Positions 17,301 through 27,693 of a stretch of DNA of 64,000 nt are shown here, piece after piece. The translations under genes were made by a program, and so were the position numbers. Below the pieces are notes generated by a model, which saw only the letters and a list, made by a program, of their open reading frames with translations, was not told the origin of the DNA and made no database searches. This DNA is from Pseudomonas oryzihabitans (GTDB taxonomy: Bacteria > Pseudomonadota > Gammaproteobacteria > Pseudomonadales > Pseudomonadaceae), in the NCBI RefSeq assembly GCF_001518815.1, contig NZ_CP013987.1, forward strand, positions 4,486,501 through 4,550,500, given 5' to 3'. Positions within the stretch are counted from its first letter, which is position 1, and each line of letters begins with the position of its first letter.

Positions 17301-18278
17301 CGGGCCTTCATAGATGCCGCGACCGTGGGAAGCCTTGCCGATGGAATGGATGGCCTGCTCGTAGGAGGCCAGGTAGCGGCGGGCATCGGCTTCGGTCAGG
17401 GCCGCTTCACCCAGCATGTCGTAGCTGTAGCGGAAGCCCTTCGCCTCGAACTTGCTGGCGTTGGCCAGGGCCTCGGCGATGGTCTCGCCGGTGACGAACT
17501 GCTCGCCCATCAGGCGCATGGCCATGTCCACGCCCTTGCGGATCACCGGCTCGCCGCTCTTGCCAATGAGACGGTTGAGCGAACTGGTGAGGCCGGCTTC
17601 GTTGTGGGTCGAGACCAGGCGACCGGTCAGCAGCAGGCCCCAGGTGGCGGCATTGACGAACAGCGAAGGGCTATTACCCAGGTGCGGCTGCCAGTTGCCG
17701 GTGCTGATCTTGTCGCGGATCAGGGCATCGCGGGTGCCCTTGTCGGGAATGCGTAGCAGGGCCTCGGCCAGGCACATCAGGGCCACGCCTTCCTGGGACG
17801 ACAGTGAGAACTCACGGAGCAGACTCTGCACCATCCCGGAGCGCCCGGTTGCACCCTTGGCGTTGCGAAGCTTTTCGGCGATGCGGTGGGCCAGCTCGTG
17901 GGTGGCCTTGGCCTGGGCAGCGGGCAGGCGCGCCTGCTCCAGCAGCAGCGGCAGCAGCTCTTCTTCTGGGCGGCGATAGGCGGCGGTGATGGCCGAGCGC
18001 AGAACCGATTGCGGCAGGATGCTTTCGGCGAATTCCAAGAAGGGCTGATAGACCGGATCGGCCAGGGCTTCCACCGCCTCGTTGTCCCCCTCGGCCAGCC
18101 GCTGGGCGATGCCCTGCAGATCGGCCAGGGTCGCACCGCTTTCCAGGGTTTCCAGATAGGTGAAGATGGCCTGCTTGATCAGCCAATGGGGCGTCCGATC
18201 GATACGGCGAGCCGCTTCCTTGAGGCGATCGCGAGTGGCTTCGTCGAGCTTTACGCCCAGGGTGGTAGTGGTGGCCAT
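14310..18278 (-). CDS. putA: Trifunctional proline utilisation protein PutA
   Basis: Oxidises proline to glutamate in two channelled steps and represses its own gene. 1322 residues from the ATG at 18278, preceded by GAGGA. Order: N-terminal ribbon-helix-helix DNA-binding domain (about 1-50, TTTTLGVKLDEATRDRLK), FAD-dependent proline dehydrogenase barrel (about 190-560, including IRLVKGAYWDSEIK), glutamate-semialdehyde dehydrogenase (about 580-1100, with ETGGQNAMIVDSSA and catalytic Cys in SAGQRCSALRVL), and the C-terminal ALDH-like domain of long PutAs. putP is not nearby. Three GTTGCA-type sites lie upstream, matching known PutA operator preference. Peripheral membrane enzyme when reduced, in this family. 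Confidence 0.97.
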   Translation of the reverse strand: MATTTTLGVKLDEATRDRLKEAARRIDRTPHWLIKQAIFTYLETLESGATLADLQGIAQRLAEGDNEAVEALADPVYQPFLEFAESILPQSVLRSAITAAYRRPEEELLPLLLEQARLPAAQAKATHELAHRIAEKLRNAKGATGRSGMVQSLLREFSLSSQEGVALMCLAEALLRIPDKGTRDALIRDKISTGNWQPHLGNSPSLFVNAATWGLLLTGRLVSTHNEAGLTSSLNRLIGKSGEPVIRKGVDMAMRLMGEQFVTGETIAEALANASKFEAKGFRYSYDMLGEAALTEADARRYLASYEQAIHSIGKASHGRGIYEGPGISIKLSALHPRYSRAQYDRVMSELYPRLLELTLLAKRYDIGLNIDAEEADRLEISLDLLERLSFEPQLAGWNGIGFVIQAYQKRCPLVIDYLIDLARRSRRRLMIRLVKGAYWDSEIKRAQMEGLEGYPVYTRKVYTDVAYLACARKLLAAPEAIYPQFATHNAHTLAAIYQLGGQNYYPGQYEFQCLHGMGEPLYEQVVGSIKDGKLARPCRIYAPVGTHETLLAYLVRRLLENGANTSFVNRIADHSISLDELVADPVVQIEQQSTNEGGIGLPHPRIPHPSALYGAERCNSSGLDLSSEHRLGSLSAALLASGNTAWEARPLLGRASEPSIPQPVLNPADRRDRVGQVSNATRADVDIALEEALAAAPIWQSTPPEQRAAALDRAAELMEAQIQPLMGLLVREAGKTYANAIAEVREAVDFLRYYAALVRRDFANDSHRPLGPVVCISPWNFPLAIFSGQIAAALAAGNTVLAKPAEQTPLIAAQAVRLLLEAGIPEGVLQLLPGEGSTIGAALVNDVRVKGVMFTGSTEVAQILARNIAGRLDAQGRPIPLIAETGGQNAMIVDSSALAEQVVADVVASAFDSAGQRCSALRVLCVQDDVADRVLEMLKGAMAECRLGNPENLAIDIGPVIDGEAKATIDKHIQTLRGKGRRVHQGGRVEGDAIHRGTFVMPTLIELDSLAELGREVFGPVLHVVRYARKDLDKVIDQINATGYGLTFGVHTRIDETIAKVVERAHAGNLYVNRNMVGAVVGVQPFGGEGLSGTGPKAGGPLYLYRLLSTRPDGDPAVALAKGSAGETEWQVRDALRQQAGNPLGALQDWAKQQGLGELEQACLRFAEESLSGLTRLLPGPTGERNSYSLLPRSRVLCLAADESDLLLQLAAVMAVGSTALVEEAHKATLNRLPQAVRSRVQATADWRKDEVAFEAVLHHGDSDQLRQICQLVAKRNGPIVGVQGLARGETAIPLERLLIERALSVNTAAAGGNASLMTIG

Positions 18279-18340
18279 GCGCAGGTCCTCAAGCAAGAAG
18301 GCATCGAAATTCGGCGCAGCTTAGCGCCGCTCGAAAGAAA

Positions 18341-18390
18341 AGTGCAACCAAGTGCAACCCAGCAGGTTCTACCGTCGATCCGGTTGCACC
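18341..18390. promoter_or_regulatory. Candidate PutA operators
   Basis: Two direct TGCAAC boxes (18343-18348, 18353-18358) ten bases apart, i.e. one helical turn, plus an inverted GTTGCA (18383-18388). GTTGCA is the core recognised by the ribbon-helix-helix domain of E. coli PutA. They lie 65-110 bases before the putA start. Confidence 0.6.
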
Positions 18391-18486
18391 AATGGCAAGG
18401 TAACAGATCGCAAAACTATGCAGAGATCAGGCCAAGGGTTGCGACCTGGTCGAACCCCCGCCACAGAGGAATCGCGCATTCGAATG

Positions 18487-18528
18487 ACGACTTGGGAAAG
18501 TCGTTAGCCAGGCAAGTGTTACCTGGCT
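18487..18528 (-). terminator. Tandem hairpins after the luciferase-like gene
   Basis: Two adjacent stems: ACGACTT/AAGTCGT (18487-18504) and AGCCAGG/CCTGGCT (18506-18528), starting 21 bases past the stop of the minus-strand gene at 18549. No long T tract, so termination may be partial. Confidence 0.5.
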
Positions 18529-18548
18529 TCACACGGGCGCCGGGCCTT

Positions 18549-19538
18549 TCACTGCAGGGAAGGAAAGTGCGGCAGCACGAACTCGCCCAGCTCCTGAACG
18601 ACTTCGCTGGCCGGACGGCGCGAGGGACGCAGATTGAGCGCCAGGTGATTGACGCCCGCCTCCTGCAATTGGGTGAGATAGTCCACCAGCGCTCGCCGCC
18701 CACAGGACAGGCCGGCATGGATGGGCCGCGGGGGCTGGTCCGGATCACTGGCCAGCTCGAAGAACAGGCCCTGAGCGAAGGGCTTGAACAATTCGCGCCC
18801 GCCGATTTCGTTCAGCGCCTCGCGCCAGACCCGCGTCAGCGCCGGGACATGTTCGGCAGGCACGAAGTAATAGAACCAGCCATCGGCCTTGGCGGCGATC
18901 CAGTCCACCGTCTGCCGACTGCGCCCGGTCACCAGCGCCGGGATACGACCGTGCACCGGTTTGGGCACCAGATCGGCCAGCCCCTGCAGATCGCCGAAAC
19001 GGCGGAATTCACCCAGGGGAAAATTGGTTTCGCCGGCCAGCCGGAACATCTCGAAGGCATCGCGAAAGCGCTCGCCCCGTCGCTCGAACTCGCCTTCCAG
19101 GCCGAACGCCGGGTATTCCACCGGGCGATCGCCGGAGGCTACTCCCAACACCAGGCGACCATCGCTCAACTGATCGACCGAGGCCGCCATCTTGGCCAGA
19201 TGCAGGGGATGCCGCAGGGTGATGACGGCACTGCCGGTTGCCAGGGTCAGGTGTTGGGTGATGCCGGCCAGATAGCCGAGATAGGTGAAGGGTTCGAATA
19301 CCTGGCCGGCATCGTTGAAACCAGGATCATAGAAGGGCACGTCGCGTGCCCAGAGCGCGGCGAAGCCCAACTGGTCTGCCAGCCGCGCCAGGCGCGCATG
19401 GTCGCGCAGGGTCGGCATGGGATCATCGGGATAGCCCTCCAGCGGTAGCAGGAAGCCCAGGGTCAGGCGACCGGGTGCGAACAGCCGCGAAAAACCCGGA
19501 TGCTGAAGGAAGGCGCGGCGACGCTCCGTGGTGGACAT
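18549..19538 (-). CDS. LLM-class flavin-dependent oxidoreductase (luciferase-like)
   Basis: 329 residues from the ATG at 19538 (MSTTERRRAFLQHPGF), which has AAGGAA upstream; the frame extends to 19595 without a better start. TIM-barrel flavin monooxygenase of the bacterial-luciferase superfamily: LTLGFLLPLEGYPDDP at strand 1, LGFAALWARDVPF, the ITLRHPLHLAK segment, and DGRLVLGVASGDRPVEY before the phosphate-binding region. Members use reduced FMN or F420; Pseudomonas lacks F420, so FMNH2 supplied by a separate reductase is expected. Substrate unknown. It is transcribed in the same direction as putA but separated from it by operators and hairpins. Confidence 0.88.
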   Translation of the reverse strand: MSTTERRRAFLQHPGFSRLFAPGRLTLGFLLPLEGYPDDPMPTLRDHARLARLADQLGFAALWARDVPFYDPGFNDAGQVFEPFTYLGYLAGITQHLTLATGSAVITLRHPLHLAKMAASVDQLSDGRLVLGVASGDRPVEYPAFGLEGEFERRGERFRDAFEMFRLAGETNFPLGEFRRFGDLQGLADLVPKPVHGRIPALVTGRSRQTVDWIAAKADGWFYYFVPAEHVPALTRVWREALNEIGGRELFKPFAQGLFFELASDPDQPPRPIHAGLSCGRRALVDYLTQLQEAGVNHLALNLRPSRRPASEVVQELGEFVLPHFPSLQ

Positions 19539-20080
19539 GGGGATTCCTTGCCAGAGAGGGAAAGCGAATGACCTTTCTATGGAGTCTAGCGGCATTCCAG
19601 GGTTCGCCGAGTGCCGGCTCGCTCATCCTCGACCCGCCCCCTTGCGACCCAGCGCGCCACGGACTGCGCATTCTCCGCCGCTCCGGCAGCCTGTATCGAC
19701 CTTGGCACTCTCCGTATGCGGTCTTCTTACACCCCACTCTGGCAAGTCATTCTTTCAGAAACATTATTTAACCTACTTTCTTCATATAAAGACAGACTAT
19801 TAGTAAGGATAAACTTTTAGCTCCTTACTTTTATCAACTGCGCGAAATAGTGCTCAAGTATCGCTATAGCTGAAACAAAACGGCTTTTCTTGCAGACGGT
19901 GGTCAGCCAAGCCCCCAAGCAGAGCTTGAAGGGGCACTCCATAAATAGATTTACCAATTTGGCGCATCTTCTTCGAAGCGGAAAATGCTCATCCCAGAGC
20001 CTTTCCAGCTGGTTTAAGATCTTTCCCTTTTTCTTTCCCTTGGCTCCGGAACATTTTTCCGAACATCAGGAATAGCATCC
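19539..20080. other. 542-bp intergenic region, partly AT-rich
   Basis: Between the divergent luciferase-like gene and the chemoreceptor. Bases about 19730-19860 are distinctly AT-rich (runs such as TTATTTAACC and ATTAGTAAGG) compared with the rest of the window. No open frame with a credible ribosome site, no tRNA and no clear sigma-28 promoter were seen. It presumably carries the promoters of both flanking genes. Confidence 0.6.
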
Positions 20081-21970
20081 ATGCAGTTGCACAATATGAG
20101 TGTTCGTACAAAGCTTTTTTCCGGTTTCACCGCCTTGATCATCCTCACACTGGCCATTGCCTACGCAGGCTGGTCTGGCATCCAGGCCTTGGGCCGGCGC
20201 GGCAATCTCATCGAGCAGTTCACCCAGATCGGCCTGCTCACTCGCGACATGCGCAATGCCCGCGGGGCCTTCGCCCTACTGCCGGAAACGGAGCAGGCCA
20301 ATCGCTGGAAGCTCTCCATCGACGCCCTCGAAAAGCAACTGCAGGAAGCTCGCCCGCTGTTTCGACGCCCCCAGAGCCAGGCGCTGCTCGCCCGCACCGA
20401 GCAAACCCTCCAGGAATATCGTGACCTCTATCAGCAGACGCTGAAGGTGACCCAGGACCGCGATGCCACCATCCAGAGCATAAGAGAGACTGGCGATACG
20501 CTAGACAAGCAGCTTCAAGACGCCTCCAGCGCGCTGGATAGCCAGATCGACCATGGCGGCGTGCAATTCTCGTCCCTGCTGGCGGCCCTGCAAAAACTGC
20601 GAATCGACTTCCGCGTCTATGTGCTTAAATCCGCCGGCCCGCAGCAGGAAGCCCTGCAGACCTCACTGGGCAAGGTCGGTGCCGTACTTAAGGCTCTGCC
20701 GGCCAGCAGCGCCTCGACCACGAGCCTGCAGCGACTGCCAGAACTCTTCGACCAGTATCAGCGCCAGATACAGCAGCTGTTCACCATTCAGAAGCAGTTC
20801 GAACAAGCCGACGACGGCCTGGACCAGCGCATCCTGGCGCTGCTCAAGACCGCCGACGAGATGAAGCAGGTGCAGAACCAGTTCCGTCTCGGCGATATCC
20901 GCGATGCCAAGCTGATGCTCTTTGGCGGCCTGCTCCTGGCGGTGCTGCTGAGCCTGGTCGCCGCCTGGATCATCACCCGCTCCATCGTGACGCCACTGCG
21001 CCAGACCCTCGGCACCGTGGAACGGATCGCCGCGGGCGACCTGACCGTCGAGACCCAGGCCGACCGCAAGGACGAACTCGGCCTCCTGCAGGCGGCCATG
21101 CAACGCATGATCGTCAATCTGCGCGAGCTTATCCGCGAGCAGAAAGACGGCGTCGTCCAGGTCGCCAGCGCCGCTGAAGAGCTCTCCGCCATCACCCAGC
21201 AGACGCGGGCGGGCGCCACGGCGCAAAAGGTGGAGACCGAGCAGATCGCCACCGCCATGCAGCAGATGACCGCCACCATTGGCGAGGTGGCCCGCAATGC
21301 CGAGCAGGCCTCCATGACCGCCCGCGAGGCCACGCTCAAGACTCGCGAAGGCGATGAGATGGTCAACCAGGTCGCCACCCAGATCGAAACCCTGGCGCAG
21401 GAAGTGGACAGTACCCAGGTGACCATGGAGCTGCTCAAGCAGGACGCCGACCGCATCGGCGGCGTGCTGGACGTGATCAAGGCTGTCGCCGAACAGACCA
21501 ATCTGCTGGCGCTCAATGCGGCCATCGAGGCGGCCCGTGCCGGCGAGGCAGGTCGTGGCTTTGCCGTGGTGGCCGACGAGGTACGCGGGCTGGCGCAGCG
21601 CACCCGCTCTTCCACCGATGAAATCGCCAGCCTGATCACCAGCCTGCATGGCAGCACCGACAAGATGAGCGAGGCGCTGGAGCGCAACATCCAGTTGACC
21701 GGCGACAGCGTCGGCCTGACCCGCCAAGCCGGCGTGGTACTGGCCAGTGTCAGTAGCGCGGTGGGCGAAATCGAGGCCATGAACGAGCAGATCGCGGCTG
21801 CCGTCGAGCAGCAGAGCGCGGCGGGTGAGAACATCAGTCGCAGCGTGGTCAAGGTTCATGAGGTCGCCGACCAGACCGCCGCCGCTACCGAGGAAACCGC
21901 CGGTTCCAGTACCGAGCTGGCCCGCCTGAGCCTGCAACTGCAGGAGCTGACCGCACGCTTCAAGGTCTGA
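20081..21970 (+). CDS. Methyl-accepting chemotaxis protein
   Basis: 629 residues. First transmembrane helix at about 13-33, a helical periplasmic domain of about 240 residues (four-helix-bundle type, rich in Gln/Leu/Arg, ligand unknown), second helix at about 284-305 ([19 protein letters not shown]), HAMP (about 306-360, [20 protein letters not shown]), then the signalling coiled coil with the hairpin tip [19 protein letters not shown]. It would signal through CheA/CheW to the flagella. No other chemotaxis gene is adjacent, as is normal for Pseudomonas receptors. An alternative start at codon 6 (20096) is possible. Confidence 0.95.
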   Translation: MQLHNMSVRTKLFSGFTALIILTLAIAYAGWSGIQALGRRGNLIEQFTQIGLLTRDMRNARGAFALLPETEQANRWKLSIDALEKQLQEARPLFRRPQSQALLARTEQTLQEYRDLYQQTLKVTQDRDATIQSIRETGDTLDKQLQDASSALDSQIDHGGVQFSSLLAALQKLRIDFRVYVLKSAGPQQEALQTSLGKVGAVLKALPASSASTTSLQRLPELFDQYQRQIQQLFTIQKQFEQADDGLDQRILALLKTADEMKQVQNQFRLGDIRDAKLMLFGGLLLAVLLSLVAAWIITRSIVTPLRQTLGTVERIAAGDLTVETQADRKDELGLLQAAMQRMIVNLRELIREQKDGVVQVASAAEELSAITQQTRAGATAQKVETEQIATAMQQMTATIGEVARNAEQASMTAREATLKTREGDEMVNQVATQIETLAQEVDSTQVTMELLKQDADRIGGVLDVIKAVAEQTNLLALNAAIEAARAGEAGRGFAVVADEVRGLAQRTRSSTDEIASLITSLHGSTDKMSEALERNIQLTGDSVGLTRQAGVVLASVSSAVGEIEAMNEQIAAAVEQQSAAGENISRSVVKVHEVADQTAAATEETAGSSTELARLSLQLQELTARFKV

Positions 21971-21977
21971 CGCCAGC

Positions 21978-22009
21978 GCCGAAGCGGTTCGCCACCCGCT
22001 TTGGCGTTT
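21978..22009. terminator. Shared terminator between convergent genes
   Basis: GCCGAAGCGG pairs with CCGCTTTGGC (one G-T wobble) followed by GTTTG on the + strand, in the 43-base gap between the chemoreceptor and the nucleotidyltransferase stops. Confidence 0.7.
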
Positions 22010-22013
22010 GCCA

Positions 22014-22574
22014 TCAATCCCGCTCGGCAAACCCAGGCTTCTGCACGTGCAAGCGTGGCCAGCGCGTCAGCCAGCCTTTGCTCGACAGGCGCTGGCGAAA
22101 GGCGTCGAGCCGGGGCCGCCAGGGATTCGGCGTCAGGTGCAAGGCGAAGAGCCCATCCTGGACGAAGGGGCTGACCACCTCGAGTTCGCCCGTCTCGGTG
22201 AGGCGCGCGGCCAGCGCGGACTCCACCTCGACCCAGAAACGCATGGCATCCAGGCTATCGGCATAGGGTGCATCGTCGTTGCGTAGATGCATGGCAGCCT
22301 GGTTGCGCACCGACCAGGGCCACCCCGGCGCCCGCTCCGCCAGCGCCATCTCGATGGCCCTGTCCCGTTCGGGCCGGCAGTCGATTACATCGAAATAGAT
22401 GACATCCAGATCCACCAGCGGTGTCGGCACGGTATAGCCGTGCAGCCGATCCCAGACCAGATTGCGCACGAAGCCGGCCGCCAGCCAGGCATCGGGCAGT
22501 TGTAATCCCGCAAGAACGGCAAGCAGCTGGCAGCGGACCGGATCCTCGCCGAGCCAGGTGGCGATGCGTTGCAT
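22014..22574 (-). CDS. Nucleotidyltransferase-like protein (DUF925/NTP_transf_6 family)
   Basis: 186 residues from the ATG at 22574 (MQRIATWLGEDPVR); the open frame reaches 22652, but the added part lies in a repeat-like sequence. Seen: AAGFVRNLVWDRLHG followed by DLDVIYFD, matching the nucleotidyltransferase-fold layout (G-x-vRN plus D-x-D metal ligands), and RNQAAMHLRN further on. Members are about 190 residues and have no established substrate. Single gene, convergent with the chemoreceptor. Family assignment is good; activity is inferred only from the fold motifs. Confidence 0.85.
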   Translation of the reverse strand: MQRIATWLGEDPVRCQLLAVLAGLQLPDAWLAAGFVRNLVWDRLHGYTVPTPLVDLDVIYFDVIDCRPERDRAIEMALAERAPGWPWSVRNQAAMHLRNDDAPYADSLDAMRFWVEVESALAARLTETGELEVVSPFVQDGLFALHLTPNPWRPRLDAFRQRLSSKGWLTRWPRLHVQKPGFAERD

Positions 22575-22590
22575 CGCTGTCCTCCCCTCG

Positions 22591-22718
22591 GAGCCTGTTG
22601 AAAGGCTGCTGTGCGTTGGCCAAACGGCGTTGGAAAGGCTTCGGATGCTCATTTACCAGTCGTAAACTCCGCTTCCTCAGCCCTTTTCGTCTCGTTTGGC
22701 TCTAGCTCGCGAGACTTT
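22591..22718. repeat. Repeat-like intergenic segment
   Basis: Non-coding stretch upstream of the nucleotidyltransferase containing small palindromes (TTTAC/GTAAA at about 22651-22665 and GTCTCG/CGAGAC arms near 22689-22714). I recall closely similar strings recurring between genes in several gammaproteobacteria; no second copy is in this window, so the repeat status is from memory only. Confidence 0.35.
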
Positions 22719-22751
22719 GTACAGACTTTCCCATAGGACAGCCTACCCCGG

Positions 22752-25076
<2,325 letters not shown>

Positions 25077-25092
25077 GGCGATTCCCGTGGGA

Positions 25093-25908
25093 TCAAGGGG
25101 CAACGGGCGCCGGGGCATAGACCCGCGGTGGCGACCGATGCGGCAGGTGGATCAGATTGAGGCGATGGCGACGCGCCCATTCCACGGCGAGCCCGGTGGG
25201 TGCCGACAGGGTGATGAGGGTGGCGAGCCCGGCGCGTACCGCCTTGTGGATGAGTTCGAGACTGCAGCGGCTGGTGACCACCACGCAGCCCTCGCGTACC
25301 GGCTGGCGCTGGCGCAGCAGGGCCCCGATGAGCTTGTCCAGGGCGTTGTGACGGCCAATGTCTTCGCGGCACAGGGTCAGTTCGCCCTGACCGTCGACGA
25401 ACAGCGCGGCATGCACCGCCCCGCTGCGCTGACCGATATCCTGGGCGGCGTCGATACGTTGGCGCAGGTCGTGCAAGTGGGCGGCCGGTGGCAGCGGCAC
25501 CTTGCGCAGGCGATCCAGCTGCGGCAGCGCCTGCTCCAGTGCCTCAACCCCGCACAGGCCGCAACCGCTGGTACCGGCCAGCTGCCGACGTTGTTGCTTG
25601 AGCGCCCAGAAGGTACGGCTGCTGATCTCGACGTCGACATTGAGGGCTTCACCGACCCGGCGCACCTGGATGCCATAGATGTCATCGATGGCATCGACGA
25701 TGCCCGCGCTGAGGCTGAAACCGACCACGTAGTCTTCCACGTCGGCCGGCGTCGCCATCATCACCGCATGGCTGATGCCGTTGTAGGCGATGGCCAGCGC
25801 CACCTCCTCGGCCAAGAGCTGTTCGCCACGCACGGCAGGCTGCTCCAGCTCGGCGAAAAGATAGCCAGCGGGCAGCGAGGCGACGGGAACGGGCGAGTCC
25901 TGGGACAT
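25093..25908 (-). CDS. fdhD: Formate dehydrogenase accessory sulfurtransferase FdhD
   Basis: Transfers sulfur from IscS to the molybdenum cofactor before its insertion into formate-dehydrogenase-type enzymes. 271 residues from the ATG at 25908 (MSQDSPVPVASLP); a GTG at 25938 is possible but overlaps the candidate ANR box. Seen: the LAEEVALAIAYNGISHAVMMATP region, the sulfur-carrying loop SGCGLCGVE (Cys-x2-Cys), CREDIGRHNALDKLIG and VVTSRCSLELIHKA for cofactor binding. First gene of an operon with the YdeP-like enzyme; a LysR gene lies just upstream in the same direction. Confidence 0.95.
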   Translation of the reverse strand: MSQDSPVPVASLPAGYLFAELEQPAVRGEQLLAEEVALAIAYNGISHAVMMATPADVEDYVVGFSLSAGIVDAIDDIYGIQVRRVGEALNVDVEISSRTFWALKQQRRQLAGTSGCGLCGVEALEQALPQLDRLRKVPLPPAAHLHDLRQRIDAAQDIGQRSGAVHAALFVDGQGELTLCREDIGRHNALDKLIGALLRQRQPVREGCVVVTSRCSLELIHKAVRAGLATLITLSAPTGLAVEWARRHRLNLIHLPHRSPPRVYAPAPVAP

Positions 25909-25931
25909 GGGTAAAAACGACCTGCGGCGGT

Positions 25932-25945
25932 TTGACACAGATCAA
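25932..25945. promoter_or_regulatory. Candidate ANR/FNR box upstream of fdhD
   Basis: TTGACACAGATCAA fits the ANR/FNR dyad TTGAY-N4-ATCAA. Its centre is only about 30 bases before the fdhD ATG at 25908, too close for a classic activator site unless the start is internal or leaderless; repression or a chance match must be considered. Confidence 0.4.
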
Positions 25946-26002
25946 AGATTAACCAGCATATCCCAGGGCGTCTAATCGCTATCCCCAATGCCTTGATAAG
26001 CG

Positions 26003-26896
26003 CTATCTATCACTCTCGGCATAAAGCGCCTTGACGGCCTGGAAACAGGCATCGGCCACCGCCAACCGGGGTTCGGTGCGCCGGATGAGCAAACCCAGCG
26101 GCGCCAGGGTGCGCGCCGTGTCGATGGGAATCAGCCGGGCATGGGGCGTAAGACGATCGAAGCCACCGGCCAGGGGCACCACGGCGCAGCACAGACCGGC
26201 ATTGACGGCCTGCAACAGCAGATAGACGGCATCGGTCTCCAGCACCGGCTGCGGCGTCAGCCCCAGGCTGCGAAAGCCGTGGTCCACCGATTGACGGAAA
26301 TGCATGGCGCCGGTCAGCAGGCCCAGCGGCAGCCCGGCCACCGCCTGCCAGTCCAGCGCGGCCTGGTCGAAGGTGAAATGGCGCTCGTCATAGAGCAGCC
26401 CCATGCGTGTCTCGGTCAGGGTCAGGCTGTCGAAGCGGGCCGGATCCAGATGCTCCAGGTAGGAGATGCCCAGCTCCAGCCGATTGCTGGCCACCGCCTC
26501 GAGAATGCGCTCGGTGCTCAGCACCTGCAGCTGGAAGTGCAGCTTGGGGTGCAGCTGGCGCAGGTGCTGCAGCAGCGGCATGGGATCGAAGCTGGCCAGG
26601 GGCACCAGGCCGACCCTCAGGGTACCTACCAATTGCCCCTGGAAGGCCTGGGCCTCGGCATAGAGACCGTCGTGGGCGGCCATTAGGGTACGTGCCCAGG
26701 CCAGGATGCGCTGACCGGCCTCGGTGAAGCCCTCGAAGCGCTGGCCGCGGCGCACCAGCTCCACACCCAGCTCCTCCTCCAGGCCACGCAAGCGCATGGA
26801 CAGGGTCGGCTGGGTCACATGGCAACGCGCCGCCGCCTGGCCGAAATGGCGCGTCTCGTCCAGGGCGATAAGAAAGCGCAGTTGCTTGATGTCCAC
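26003..26896 (-). CDS. LysR-family transcriptional regulator
   Basis: 297 residues, typical length. N-terminal winged helix (about 1-62: LRFLIALDETRHFGQAAARC, then THVTQPTLSMR-type recognition helix and the LEEELGVELVRR hinge), followed by a periplasmic-binding-protein-like effector domain (about 90-295) with PLGLLTGAMHF and a C-terminal beta segment. It lies 94 bases upstream of fdhD in the same direction, and this LysR-fdhD-ydeP arrangement is the usual Pseudomonas one, so it may regulate that operon. Effector unknown. Confidence 0.9.
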   Translation of the reverse strand: MDIKQLRFLIALDETRHFGQAAARCHVTQPTLSMRLRGLEEELGVELVRRGQRFEGFTEAGQRILAWARTLMAAHDGLYAEAQAFQGQLVGTLRVGLVPLASFDPMPLLQHLRQLHPKLHFQLQVLSTERILEAVASNRLELGISYLEHLDPARFDSLTLTETRMGLLYDERHFTFDQAALDWQAVAGLPLGLLTGAMHFRQSVDHGFRSLGLTPQPVLETDAVYLLLQAVNAGLCCAVVPLAGGFDRLTPHARLIPIDTARTLAPLGLLIRRTEPRLAVADACFQAVKALYAESDR

Positions 26897-26930
26897 GGGT
26901 TACCTCCAGGCGCTCTGCCCTGCTTGGTCT

Positions 26931-26962
26931 CCTCTCCCCCTGGGAGAGGGCTGGGGTGAGGG
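26931..26962. repeat. Widespread intergenic repeat with hairpin
   Basis: CCTCTCCC and GGGAGAGG form eight-base arms with a three-base loop, followed by GCTGGGGTGAGGG. This string recurs between genes in many proteobacteria, from memory. It lies just past the yrfG stop and could act as its terminator. Confidence 0.6.
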
Positions 26963-26970
26963 TCTTCTGT

Positions 26971-27630
26971 TCAGGCTGGCAGCAGCTCCCGATAATCCCG
27001 CACCGCCTCGAACTCCTCGCTGTCCTTGGGCCCGCGGCGGCTGTCCGGCTCGTGGATCGCCAGCAGGTGGGCTATCCCATAGTCACGGGCGCTGCGCAGG
27101 ACCGGCAGGTTGTCGTCGATGAACAGGGTGCGTGCCGGATCGAAGGCGAAGTCGGCCTGCAGGGCGTGCCAGAACTGCTGTTCTTCCTTGGGGAAGCCGT
27201 AGTCGTGGGAGCTGATCAGCCGGTCGAAATAGGGCGCCAGGTCGATGCGCTCCAGCTTCAGCGACAGGGAATCGCGGTGGGCGTTGGTGATCAGCGCCAC
27301 CCGCTTGCCGGCGCGCTGCAGGGCGCCAAGAAAGGTGTCGGCGTCCGGGCGCAGGGCGATCAGGTGAGCGATCTCCTCCTTGAGCTCGCGCATGGAAAAG
27401 CCCAGCTCGGCGCTCCAGAAGTCCAGGCAGTACCAGGTCAGCTTGCCCTGATGGCTGAAAAACAGCGGCTCCAGCTCGGCCTTGGCCAGCGCCAGGGACT
27501 GGCCATGGCGCTCGGCATAGCGCTGCGGCAGGTACTCCAGCCAGAAATGATTGTCGAAGTGCAGGTCGAGCAGAGTGCCGTCCATGTCCAACAACACGGT
27601 GTCGATACGGCTCCAGTCGAGAGGGGTCAT
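26971..27630 (-). CDS. yrfG: GMP/IMP nucleotidase YrfG (HAD superfamily)
   Basis: Cytoplasmic HAD phosphatase that dephosphorylates purine nucleoside monophosphates in E. coli. 219 residues from the ATG at 27630; the frame is open upstream, but that part is antisense to nudE. HAD motifs in order: motif I LLDMDGTLLD, motif II ITNAHRDS, motif III Lys near SSHDYGFPKEE, motif IV LFIDDNLPVL; an alpha-helical cap lies between motifs I and II. Divergent from nudE with only 63 bases between starts, so the promoters are close. In other Pseudomonas genomes yrfG, nudE and cysQ are also neighbours. Confidence 0.93.
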   Translation of the reverse strand: MTPLDWSRIDTVLLDMDGTLLDLHFDNHFWLEYLPQRYAERHGQSLALAKAELEPLFFSHQGKLTWYCLDFWSAELGFSMRELKEEIAHLIALRPDADTFLGALQRAGKRVALITNAHRDSLSLKLERIDLAPYFDRLISSHDYGFPKEEQQFWHALQADFAFDPARTLFIDDNLPVLRSARDYGIAHLLAIHEPDSRRGPKDSEEFEAVRDYRELLPA

Positions 27631-27693
27631 GGTGACTCCGGATAATGTAACAAGCGGGTTATCATACCCGTCCGCCCAGCCCAGGAGCCGTCC

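Noticed and set aside
15078-17756. Long + strand frames opposite putA (431 and 400 codons)
   Set aside because: Antisense shadows of PutA, no ribosome sites and no recognisable family.
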